In this document: positions 17,017 through 25,639 of the stretch, one piece after another | Layout: every line of letters starts with the position of its first letter | How positions within the stretch are numbered: the first letter of the stretch is position 1 | NCBI RefSeq assembly: GCF_000952855.1 | Contig: NZ_JSVU01000001.1 | Location: 310,001 to 374,000, forward strand | Length of the DNA: 64,000 nt | Source: Aequorivita vladivostokensis | Lineage (GTDB): Bacteria; Bacteroidota; Bacteroidia; Flavobacteriales; Flavobacteriaceae | Reading direction: 5' to 3' | Made by a program: the position numbers and the translations under genes | Notes under the pieces: generated by a model | Told to the model about the DNA's origin: nothing | The model's input: the letters and a program-made list of their open reading frames with translations, nothing else | The model's database searches: none

Positions 17017-19407
17017 TTATTCTTCTTCTGTAATTAATTCAACTCCAATGCTTTTTAACAAAGATTCATATTGATCTGTGTCTTTCTTGATTTTTTCTAA
17101 TATCAGCTTTGCTGCCTTGTGCATTTCGGGAACCTCTACTATAGTTGCTCCTCTCTCAAAAACACCGCTCAGATGTGAATATTCGTTATTTATCCTATCA
17201 GTCAAAACTGCAGGGATATCATCATCTCCAAAAAACTTTTTCATCTTAGTACTATCGTCTGAACTATCAGGATATTTATAATACAGGAATATTTCTAAAA
17301 ACTTTCTTGCGTTATTACCAAAATTGTAAAAGGTGGTGTAATTGTTATCATCAACCCTATCTATGGTAGAACATTTATATATCTGATTAAAAAGATAATT
17401 GAATTCAGTGACGTACTCCCAGATATAACTTGGCATTAAAGCAATAGTCGAATGGTCGTCAATACGTTCAAGTGTAAATTGTTCACATTTTGTTTTTGCT
17501 CTAGCTCCAGGTAACCTTTTTAAATATTTTAAAAAATTTAGATTATGTGTTGAAATAAACAACTGTTCAAATTCTTCCTCGCCAAAAATCTGGGTATTAA
17601 TTAATGAATAGATAAAGAAAATATGATTGCTGTCAAGACTTGAAATAGGGTCGTCAATCCAGATAATTGGTTTCTTTGTTTTAGTATCAATATCTTGAAG
17701 CTTTGCCATAAAATAACAAAAAGCAATAAGGCTCGTTTCACCTAAACTCAGATGATACGCTTTTTTATTATCCCGATGTACTTCAAATCTATATTGAACA
17801 TTTCCGGTTTCTTCATCGTCAAATTCAATTGCTTTAAGTGTAAGGAAATCGTGCCCGAAATAATTATTTAAATATTCGTTCACTTTATCGGCCCCCTTGC
17901 TTTCATCTTTTAATTCTCTTTGTTTACTAGCAATTTCAATTAAAATATCATCAACTTCTTTTTGTTTTGCGTTTTTCTTGTTTTTCTCTTGATCTAGTGA
18001 GACCTTAAGAGTACCAATGTTTGACATCTGCTTATCATATTCAATTAAATCTATAAAGTCATATATTTCTCGCAAACGAAGATTATCTTTTGCCTTCTTT
18101 TGCTCAGAACTAAGTTTTTCTGAATATTCATTTGAATCATTACGCAATTGGTTAAATTGACTTCGTAGAGAAATTATTTGCGAAGAACAATCTGTTGCCT
18201 CTTCGAATTTTTTCTCATTTAAAATATCTTCTTTTCGTTGGTTAAGTTGACTTTTAAGAGATTTAAGGGAAGATTCATAATCTTTCAAAGCTTTGTCGAA
18301 TAAGGCTGTTAGGTCATCAACTTCAGAATGAAATTTTGAATAAAAACTGGCACGTTTTATTCCACTCGTTGAAGAAATTAGACTTTCTTCAGTAGCAATT
18401 TTTTTTAAATGCGCAATTATTTCAGATTCTAACTTATCTGATTCTTCATCAAAATGCTTGTCTAGTTCTTTCCATCTTTCATCTCCAATTTCATTATCAC
18501 AAAATGCGCATTTTTCTAACTTATTTTTATGAAGATCCTTACCTTCTTTAACCCATCGGTTTAATACTGCATTTTTAAGAAGATCCTCTATTTTGTTAGA
18601 TTGTCCTATTTTTCGAGTAATCAGATCTTTACTGGTTTTTGTGATTGTATTAAAACTAAGTACTAATTCTGTTAATCCTGGAATAATATCTTTTGCTTTC
18701 TCATTTAATATAGTCTCTAAATTTATTTTTTCATCATCAGAAATAGGTTTAAAATCTTCTTGTTTTACGATTGCAATCTCATCTTTGAGTTTAGTAATTG
18801 TATAATTTTGATCTCCAAACTTTTGAGATTGATACTTTATTCCGTTTGGGTTATTAGTTGCCTTATTGCTGAGTTGTCCAGTCAAGCTGTCAATGGCAGT
18901 GTTATGAACTTTTACGGCTGTTCCATAAGCATTTTTTATATTTTCTAATTCAAGAAATAAACCAGTTTTATTATCCTCCTCATTTAATCCTAATTTACCA
19001 TTAAGTAGTTTAATTTCAGCTTCTATTTTTGCATTATCGCTTCCAAGGATTGCGAAAGGTTGAATATTCTCTTCTGGGTCAAAAATGAATTTTAAATTCT
19101 CTTTAATAAAATCTTCATTAAACACCCTAATTGTTTTATTGTGGGAATCAAAATTTTCTTGACTAATATCATTACTGCCTGAAATTGAAATACAGCACTC
19201 CGGGGTTTCATATTTATCAGAAATATAACCAGTTTCTAATGCCCTAATAATTCTTGATAAAGTTGTTTTTCCAGAATAATTTCTTCCATAAATGATATTT
19301 ATTTTTTTGAAATCTCTAATATTACCTTCTTTATCTTTTACTTCCGAGTCCCAATTGAAATTTTTAAAAACTGCAATATTTTTAATTGATTTGATTTTTT
19401 CAATCAT
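17017..19407 (-). CDS. RloC/PrrC-like AAA_13 ATPase, candidate anticodon nuclease
   Basis: A 796-residue ABC/SMC-type ATPase of the AAA_13 group. Walker A is YGRNYSGKTT (40-49), the ABC signature LSLGE is at 553-557, Walker B is IIWIDDPISSLD (581-592), and the H-loop is STHN (619-622). Between them lie long coiled coils with CAFC at 300-303, a CxxC zinc hook as in RloC. After the ATPase come about 160 residues with Arg701, Glu705 and His745 (ARKFLE, NEYSHL). This arrangement resembles the Arg-Glu-His nuclease triad of PrrC (R320/E324/H356). PrrC and RloC cleave tRNA anticodons when phage disarm a linked restriction enzyme. A type I system lies 2 kb away. Nuclease activity is inferred, not shown. 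Confidence 0.75.
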   Translation of the reverse strand: MIEKIKSIKNIAVFKNFNWDSEVKDKEGNIRDFKKINIIYGRNYSGKTTLSRIIRALETGYISDKYETPECCISISGSNDISQENFDSHNKTIRVFNEDFIKENLKFIFDPEENIQPFAILGSDNAKIEAEIKLLNGKLGLNEEDNKTGLFLELENIKNAYGTAVKVHNTAIDSLTGQLSNKATNNPNGIKYQSQKFGDQNYTITKLKDEIAIVKQEDFKPISDDEKINLETILNEKAKDIIPGLTELVLSFNTITKTSKDLITRKIGQSNKIEDLLKNAVLNRWVKEGKDLHKNKLEKCAFCDNEIGDERWKELDKHFDEESDKLESEIIAHLKKIATEESLISSTSGIKRASFYSKFHSEVDDLTALFDKALKDYESSLKSLKSQLNQRKEDILNEKKFEEATDCSSQIISLRSQFNQLRNDSNEYSEKLSSEQKKAKDNLRLREIYDFIDLIEYDKQMSNIGTLKVSLDQEKNKKNAKQKEVDDILIEIASKQRELKDESKGADKVNEYLNNYFGHDFLTLKAIEFDDEETGNVQYRFEVHRDNKKAYHLSLGETSLIAFCYFMAKLQDIDTKTKKPIIWIDDPISSLDSNHIFFIYSLINTQIFGEEEFEQLFISTHNLNFLKYLKRLPGARAKTKCEQFTLERIDDHSTIALMPSYIWEYVTEFNYLFNQIYKCSTIDRVDDNNYTTFYNFGNNARKFLEIFLYYKYPDSSDDSTKMKKFFGDDDIPAVLTDRINNEYSHLSGVFERGATIVEVPEMHKAAKLILEKIKKDTDQYESLLKSIGVELITEEE

Positions 19408-19583
19408 ACTTATCTAATTATACATTAGTATAGAAAATATACCGTTTGGTTAAACAAAATATTATTGTGCTAATAATTGATTGTAATAAAAATAACAAAC
19501 TCAGGGGAGAGCCATAAAGGTAAATTTTCTTTAGGCAATAAAAAAATACTATATCCAATATCTAATTTTTTCATACTACTTGT

Positions 19584-20762
19584 ATGAACCCGGAAATTAC
19601 CTACTTCGCCAAGACAAACTTCAGAGACCAGAGAGATTTATTCGGCATTAAACAGCCCGATAGAGCCTATCACACCTACATTATTGGAAAGACTGGTGCT
19701 GGAAAAACTAACTTATTAAAAACTAAAATTCTTCAAGACATTCATTTTAATCGGGGATTTTGTCTTTTTGATATTCACGGAGACTTAATTGAAGAAATAC
19801 AACATCGCCTTCCGCAGGGGAGAAAAGGTGATGTTGTATTTCTGAATGTCCCCGACCAAAATCTATCAATTGGATATAATCCTTTAAAACGGGTTTCCTA
19901 TGAAAAAAGATCCTTGGTAGCCAGCAGTATTCTTGAAACTTTTGAGCGTCTTTCATCGTCAAAATCGTGGGGTGCAAAATTGAGCCATATTCTAAGGTTT
20001 ATTTTGTTGACGTTGCTTGACCAAAAAAACGCTAATTTCTCAGATATTCTAAGAATTATTCGTGATAAAGAATACCGAAAAGAATGTATAAAACATATTG
20101 TAAATGAAGATGTAAAAGAGTTTTGGACTAAAGAGTTCTATCAATACACAAAATTCGATCTCGTTCCAATTTATAACAAGATAGGAGGGTTCTTAGCCCA
20201 TCCCGCCATACGAAGATTGTTGGTGGAGAATAAAGATTCATTGTCACTTCGGAAGATAATGGATGGAAAGAAAATCTTATTGATAAATTTGAGTAAAGGA
20301 GCAATTGGATCAGACAGTGCCTACCTTTTAGGCTCATTAATGCTCTCTTCAATTACATCAGCTTCTTTTAGTAGGATTGATACCTCAGAGAATGAGCGTG
20401 TTCCCTTTCATATTTATTTAGATGAGTTTCAAAATTATGTGAATCCTTCCTTGGTAAATATGTTATCAGAGTTGCGTAAGTTCAAAGTTACCCTCACACT
20501 TGCTCATCAATATTTGGATCAGCTTGATATAGACATCAAAAATGCTGTTTTAGGAAACGTTGGAACTCTTATTTCTTTCCGTCTTGGTGCGAGGGATGCG
20601 CAATATATGATGAAGGAACTTTTCAAAGAATATCAGCCAATTTATTCCATTGGGGATTATGTAAACCTTCCTAATTATGAAATCTATCTCAAACTAATGA
20701 TTGACGGAAAACCAAGCAAGCCTTTTTCTGCAACCACGATATGTTACGAAGATTATTTTTGA
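19584..20762 (+). CDS. TrwB/VirD4-like hexameric ATPase (soluble)
   Basis: A 392-residue P-loop NTPase of the TraG/TrwB-HerA class. Walker A is GKTGAGKT (35-42), Walker B is YLDEF (278-282) in FHIYLDEFQNYVNP. The Arg and Gln features of type IV coupling proteins (TLAHQYLDQL) follow. No membrane anchor is present, and it is shorter than a coupling protein. The main VirD4-type gene is at 34661. It begins a plus-strand run with two more genes (20835, 21204). Likely a DNA-translocating cargo protein of the element; its role in transfer or defence is open. It is divergent from the RloC-like operon (176-bp spacer). Confidence 0.75.
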   Translation: MNPEITYFAKTNFRDQRDLFGIKQPDRAYHTYIIGKTGAGKTNLLKTKILQDIHFNRGFCLFDIHGDLIEEIQHRLPQGRKGDVVFLNVPDQNLSIGYNPLKRVSYEKRSLVASSILETFERLSSSKSWGAKLSHILRFILLTLLDQKNANFSDILRIIRDKEYRKECIKHIVNEDVKEFWTKEFYQYTKFDLVPIYNKIGGFLAHPAIRRLLVENKDSLSLRKIMDGKKILLINLSKGAIGSDSAYLLGSLMLSSITSASFSRIDTSENERVPFHIYLDEFQNYVNPSLVNMLSELRKFKVTLTLAHQYLDQLDIDIKNAVLGNVGTLISFRLGARDAQYMMKELFKEYQPIYSIGDYVNLPNYEIYLKLMIDGKPSKPFSATTICYEDYF

Positions 20763-20834
20763 CCATCTTTTAATACTATAATCCGCAACTTCCAAAAACT
20801 ATACTGGCTATGAAACCTTTAAAAATAAATAGCT

Positions 20835-21191
20835 ATGAATACTACAGAAATAAAAAAACGGCTCACCGAAATGGCCAATAGTACGGATGAGAATATCCAA
20901 AAACAAGTTGCGGCAGAAGCTCTTGCTTATTCTTCTGATAACATTTGTGACTTCTTTAATGATTTACTGAAATACGGATGTGTAAGCGGAATGATAAGTA
21001 TGCTCATTTATTACTGCGATACCCACGAATTCTTTATGAAGCATTACGATGAAATTGAAGCACTGCGCTCAGAGTATAAAGATTCTACAGGTTTAGCTTT
21101 AAACCCCGAAGGAGATTTAATGAATTGGTATAGTTGGTTTGCTTTTGAAACGGTGGCGCGCAATCTCGCTGAATCTTTTGGAATCTATTAA
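20835..21191 (+). CDS. Small conserved mobile-element protein (DUF7222-like)
   Basis: A 118-residue soluble, mostly helical acidic protein. The segment FFNDLLKYGCVSGMISMLIYYCDTH is the kind of sequence I associate with DUF7222-type proteins of Bacteroidota mobile elements. The family name is from memory and not verified. Function unknown. Sits 72 bases after the ATPase gene and 12 bases before radC, on the same strand. Confidence 0.5.
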   Translation: MNTTEIKKRLTEMANSTDENIQKQVAAEALAYSSDNICDFFNDLLKYGCVSGMISMLIYYCDTHEFFMKHYDEIEALRSEYKDSTGLALNPEGDLMNWYSWFAFETVARNLAESFGIY

Positions 21192-21203
21192 ACGTGAGAT
21201 GTT

Positions 21204-21692
21204 ATGGAAGCGAAAAAAAGAGATTCGAAAAAAATGTATGAAGTTGGGATTGTGTATAAACGTCCTCTCTTTGATACGATGCCAGTGATAAAAAATTCTT
21301 GCGATGCCCATACGGTTTTGTCTGAACTTATAGATTATGATCTTGTTGACTTTAAAGAATATTTTTGGGTTCTATTACTTACCAAGAGTAATCGGGTTTT
21401 GGGTTTTTCACAAATAGGTATGGGAGATACGGCTGGTGTCGTAGTAAATGTTAAGGAGATTTTTCAGCTTGCATTAAAAACCAATGCCAGCGGGATTATA
21501 TTGTGCCATAACCATCCAAGTGGAAATCTTACAAGCTCAAAGCCAGATAGAACGTTAACGGAAAAAATTAAAATTGCCGGAAATATATTCTCCATTCAAT
21601 TAGTGGACCACATAATAATAACCCGAGAAGGATTTTATTCTCTTGCTGACAATGGGGATATTCTTGTGCCTGATAACACTCTGCCTTTTTAG
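21204..21692 (+). CDS. RadC-family JAB/MPN domain protein
   Basis: A 162-residue protein with a complete JAMM zinc site: the upstream Glu in KEIFQLAL, then HNHPSGNLTSSKPD (His102, His104, Asp115). This is the RadC (DUF2466) domain, without the N-terminal helix-hairpin-helix of full-length RadC. Such short RadC copies are typical of mobile elements and may act as anti-restriction or DNA-processing proteins, but their activity is not settled. It ends 12 bases before the convergent YgjP-like gene. Confidence 0.9.
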   Translation: MEAKKRDSKKMYEVGIVYKRPLFDTMPVIKNSCDAHTVLSELIDYDLVDFKEYFWVLLLTKSNRVLGFSQIGMGDTAGVVVNVKEIFQLALKTNASGIILCHNHPSGNLTSSKPDRTLTEKIKIAGNIFSIQLVDHIIITREGFYSLADNGDILVPDNTLPF

Positions 21693-21703
21693 GCAGAGTG
21701 TTT

Positions 21704-22393
21704 TTATAAATCCATTCCTGCTCCGTGGATGTTAAGCCAAGATTTTCGGTGAAGATAGTCTGGCATAACTTTATCGAGCTCATTCCAAAAAGCTTCAGAA
21801 TGATTTGGATGGATAAGGTGAGTTAATTCGTGTGCAACTATATAATCTAAAATTGTTAAAGGTGCCATAATGGTTTTCCAATGAAAATTTACATTTCTTT
21901 TTTCAGAACAAGAACCCCATCGGTTTTGCAATTCCATTATCTTTATGTCATTTGGTTCAACATTTAATAGCTTCTTCCAATAATCAACTCTTTCATTGAT
22001 TTTTTTTCTTCCTTTCTCTTTGTAGAAATTTATGAATAATTCTTTTGCGTTAGAGAGGTCTTTCCTTCTCAATAAAAACTGACCATTTTTTAATTTCAGT
22101 GCGGACTCTTGCTTTTCAACAATCTCTAACTTATAGGTTCTACCAAGATAGAAGAAACCTTCGCCGCTTACAAATTCACGATATACCCTAGAAGTGTTAG
22201 CATCTTCCCATTCAGCTAAATGACTATAGATTCGGAATCTTTTTCTCTCCAAAATATTCTCAATTTCATCTTGTTGTAATTCAGATGGTACGAGCACAGA
22301 AATACTACCATCTCGCTCAATGTATATGCTGGATGTTTTTCTCTTACTCTTTTTAAGGGAGTATTCTATGTCTTTGTATTTATGAGTTGTCAT
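21704..22393 (-). CDS. YgjP-like M48-type metallopeptidase (DUF45)
   Basis: A 229-residue protein ending in the zincin motif HELTHLIHPNHSEAFW (His188, Glu189, His192, with His198 a likely further ligand). This is the YgjP/SprT-like fold. The N-terminal part is the DUF45 beta-rich region, and NRWGSCSEKRNVNFHW matches the conserved block before the active site. The start overlaps the end of hsdR by 14 bases, so it is the last gene of the restriction operon. This family is often found beside hsdR; what it does there is not known. Confidence 0.88.
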   Translation of the reverse strand: MTTHKYKDIEYSLKKSKRKTSSIYIERDGSISVLVPSELQQDEIENILERKRFRIYSHLAEWEDANTSRVYREFVSGEGFFYLGRTYKLEIVEKQESALKLKNGQFLLRRKDLSNAKELFINFYKEKGRKKINERVDYWKKLLNVEPNDIKIMELQNRWGSCSEKRNVNFHWKTIMAPLTILDYIVAHELTHLIHPNHSEAFWNELDKVMPDYLHRKSWLNIHGAGMDL

Positions 22394-25300
22394 TACTTAA
22401 AGTTTGATGTCTTTTCTTTGCCAGTGCTAAAATTTCTGAAACAATTTTATCTGTTTTGTTTATAACAGGGGTGAGGTTAAGTTCTCCTGCAAGAACTAAA
22501 ATGATGTCTTCAATTTGCCCACGCAGTTTTTCAACTTCATCTTTCTTTTTCCAAAAACGATTAATCTTGATTTCTTTTTTTATTAATGGAAGTATTTCAG
22601 AAATTAGAGGTTTTAGTTGGTGCATAATCTCCAAAGATGCATCCTTGCCATATGCAATATCAATTATTAGGTCGTAAAAAGGAGCTTCCTCGACAGAAAT
22701 GCCTTCAATTGAACCTTCTTTTCTTCCTTCTTCTAATTCTTCTCTTAAGCCTTTTAAATTATCTAAAATAGCATCCCAATCTTCCCAATGAGATTGAATT
22801 ATTGTATCCAACTTTTCGCTCATTGATTTATAAAACACTGGATCATCAGCTAAGTTAATCTTAATGTGTTTTCGGGTGGCGTGCTCCATTTCGCTTGCCT
22901 TTGCTTTTACGCTTTTATTCTTTTCAAGTTCTTCTATAAAATTTGAAGAGAATAGTTCAGTTGGTGGAATCTTTGGATTAATTCCCAAGCTAATTAAGTG
23001 CTCATTAACCAACCGTTTTACCTTATTTCCTGCACCTGAAATATCGAGGGTAGTATCTTTATATCGCTCTTTAATTTTACTCAGAATATACCCAAATCTT
23101 TTTGTTGGGATTTTATAAGGGGTGGCCGCTTCATTAGGAAGTATAACATCCATACTTTCCTGGAAAGTTTTATAAAAAGTTGTAAAATTCGCTCTTATCT
23201 TAACATCCGCCATTAAGTCAATGGCGTTTTCTAATACATTGTATTCCTCAACTTTATTTTTAATTTTCTGATTTACAAATTCCTCAATGTGCTTGACGTT
23301 ATTGTCGCTAAATAATTGAAGCAGTCTTCTATATCTATGCTCAAGAATAGGAACTTCAGATTCTATATCTTTCATTCCCTGCATAACTTCCTCAAAAGCT
23401 TCACCGCCATAAATGGAAAGTGCGTCTTTAAGGTTATTGGCAAGCCCAATATAATCTACAATATATCCACGATTTTTATCAGGATATATTCGATTAACCC
23501 GTGCTATTGCCTGTAATAAATTATGTTCTTTCAACTTTTTATCCAGATACATAATTTGTTCGATTGGTGCATCAAAACCTGTTAGAAGCATATCGCAAAC
23601 AACAAGAAAAGCGACTCCAGAATTTGGTTCTTCATAGTTAATTTTCTTTTTAAAATTATCTACGGCGTTCATTGCCTTTGCCTCTTTTCGAGCTTGAGTA
23701 ATTACTGCATCTTCATTAGTGTCATCACTAGAAACGATAACTGCGGACTTAAGGAATTTAAGCTTCCGTAATAAATTTGGTTCATAATCGTCATCAATTT
23801 CTTTTTCTTGAATGACTTTTTCAAGTGCTATATCGATATATTTTTTATAGCGAACTGCGGCAAGTTTTGAAGAGCATACAACTTGAGCTTTAAAGTTATT
23901 TGGAAGAATGTTGGTTACATAGTGATGTACCATATCTTCGGCTATTACTTTTATTCGTTCTTCGGCTTCTAGAATATCGCCATAGGTTCCATATTTCTTT
24001 TTTATGGCTAATAACTCTTCTTCGGTTCTTTCTTTGAAAAGGTCTTCAAATTTTTTATCAAAAACTGACTTTTCGTTAAGAGCAGTATCTGCCGTCTTTC
24101 CTTCGTATAAGATTTGAACTGTAGCACCATCATCAACAGCATCCTGTAATTTGTATTTATCAATGTATTCTCCAAAACGATCTACAGTTTTGGTTTTATG
24201 CCTTTCAGTAATTAAGGGTGTTCCAGTAAAGGCTATTTTCGTAGAATGAGGAAATGCAGCGAACATATTATCGCCAAGATCAGAATTAACAGTTCTATGA
24301 CTTTCATCCTGCAAGATTAAAATTCTATCGGAATTATTTACGACTCCAAACTCTTTGTAGGTTGGAATAGGCTCTGCAACCTTACCTAAAACATAATTTG
24401 GCATTTGAGAATTATCACGTTCTTGAAATTTCTGTAACATCACCATCGTGGTGTTTGAATTTTCAGTAGAAAGTTTAGGTTTTAATTCATCAATATTATT
24501 AACGTAATCTACCTTTTCATCGGTATATCTTGCGGTATTTCCTAGCTGTTCTTCAAGGTCTGTCCTGTCATTAATGATAATAACCTTATAATCACTAAGT
24601 GCTGGAACCGTTCTTATTTTTTTAATAAGAAAGACCATTGTGAGTGATTTCCCTGAACCTTGTGTATGCCAAATTACCCCTGATCGTTCTTTAGGGGTTT
24701 TACCTGTAAGCAACCGTTCTTTTATTTTTTGAACAGCTCTAAATTGTTGGTAACGACTTATAATTTTCACCTCTTTACCTTCTCCTACTTCCATAAAAAG
24801 AATGAAGTTTTGTATGATGTCCAGTAAATTCTCAGGTGATAGCATTCCTTGAATGAGCCGCTCCTGCATTCGCTCCTTTCCTAATGGCGGAGTATAGTTT
24901 TTAAGGGTTTCAGGATATATATCTTTCCAGTTTAGGTAATATTGATCAGTTGATGAGATTGAACCGTAGGTGGCGTTTTCTCCGTAGCTCGCAATACATA
25001 ACTGATTGAAGTGGAATAACTTTTCCTCGCCTTCTTTTAAACCTGCTTCTTGGGTTTCAATACGTTGATTGCTATATCTTCTAAGTTGCTTATAGGCTTC
25101 GGTTAAGGGATTGGCTGTATATTCATTCTGGTCTTTACATTCCACAACAACTAAAGGTAGGCCATTAACAAAAAGAACAAGGTCAGGAATGATAAACCCT
25201 TTCGGTGTTCCTGGGGTGTCGATTCTAAATTGATTAATTGCTACAAAGTCATTTTGTGATGGTTGGTCAAAATCAATGAATTTAACTTTTGCGAATTCTT

Positions 25301-25634
25301 CTCCAGTTATTTCATTTTTATCTACGTTTGTTCCAGTAACAAGTAGTTCGTAAACTTCTTTATTGGCCTCTAAAAGGTCGTTAGATGAATGTTTTGTAAT
25401 CTCATCAAATAAATCCTCTAGTTGTCGGTTAGTGAGCCACTCTTCCCCATTTTCAGTAACATTGATAGAACGAACACTTTGTAAAAAGAGCTCTTTTAAA
25501 ACCACCTCTCTGAAAGATGTTCTATGGCTCTTTGAAGGGTCTTTGGGTATTCCAAAGCCTTGATCTATAATTTTCCATCCCAATTGTTGTAATTGGTCTA
25601 AAAAAGGTTTTTCTACAAAGTGATATTCAGACAT
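22380..25634 (-). CDS. hsdR: Type I restriction enzyme, translocase/nuclease subunit HsdR
   Basis: HsdR of 1084 residues, the motor and cutting subunit of a type I system. The N-terminal PD-(D/E)xK nuclease site is at Asp151, Glu165 and Lys167 (IIPDLVLF, VVVECKD). Superfamily 2 helicase motifs follow: Walker A TQGSGKS (325-330), DESH box (443-446), TGTPL motif III, and ARVNRIYPDK motif VI region. The C-terminal helical part is for complex assembly. It cleaves DNA after ATP-driven translocation when bound to HsdM/HsdS at unmethylated sites. It lies 5 bases after the DUF262 gene, in one operon with hsdM and hsdS. Confidence 0.96.
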   Translation of the reverse strand: MSEYHFVEKPFLDQLQQLGWKIIDQGFGIPKDPSKSHRTSFREVVLKELFLQSVRSINVTENGEEWLTNRQLEDLFDEITKHSSNDLLEANKEVYELLVTGTNVDKNEITGEEFAKVKFIDFDQPSQNDFVAINQFRIDTPGTPKGFIIPDLVLFVNGLPLVVVECKDQNEYTANPLTEAYKQLRRYSNQRIETQEAGLKEGEEKLFHFNQLCIASYGENATYGSISSTDQYYLNWKDIYPETLKNYTPPLGKERMQERLIQGMLSPENLLDIIQNFILFMEVGEGKEVKIISRYQQFRAVQKIKERLLTGKTPKERSGVIWHTQGSGKSLTMVFLIKKIRTVPALSDYKVIIINDRTDLEEQLGNTARYTDEKVDYVNNIDELKPKLSTENSNTTMVMLQKFQERDNSQMPNYVLGKVAEPIPTYKEFGVVNNSDRILILQDESHRTVNSDLGDNMFAAFPHSTKIAFTGTPLITERHKTKTVDRFGEYIDKYKLQDAVDDGATVQILYEGKTADTALNEKSVFDKKFEDLFKERTEEELLAIKKKYGTYGDILEAEERIKVIAEDMVHHYVTNILPNNFKAQVVCSSKLAAVRYKKYIDIALEKVIQEKEIDDDYEPNLLRKLKFLKSAVIVSSDDTNEDAVITQARKEAKAMNAVDNFKKKINYEEPNSGVAFLVVCDMLLTGFDAPIEQIMYLDKKLKEHNLLQAIARVNRIYPDKNRGYIVDYIGLANNLKDALSIYGGEAFEEVMQGMKDIESEVPILEHRYRRLLQLFSDNNVKHIEEFVNQKIKNKVEEYNVLENAIDLMADVKIRANFTTFYKTFQESMDVILPNEAATPYKIPTKRFGYILSKIKERYKDTTLDISGAGNKVKRLVNEHLISLGINPKIPPTELFSSNFIEELEKNKSVKAKASEMEHATRKHIKINLADDPVFYKSMSEKLDTIIQSHWEDWDAILDNLKGLREELEEGRKEGSIEGISVEEAPFYDLIIDIAYGKDASLEIMHQLKPLISEILPLIKKEIKINRFWKKKDEVEKLRGQIEDIILVLAGELNLTPVINKTDKIVSEILALAKKRHQTLSNDNS

Positions 25635-25639
25635 AGTAA

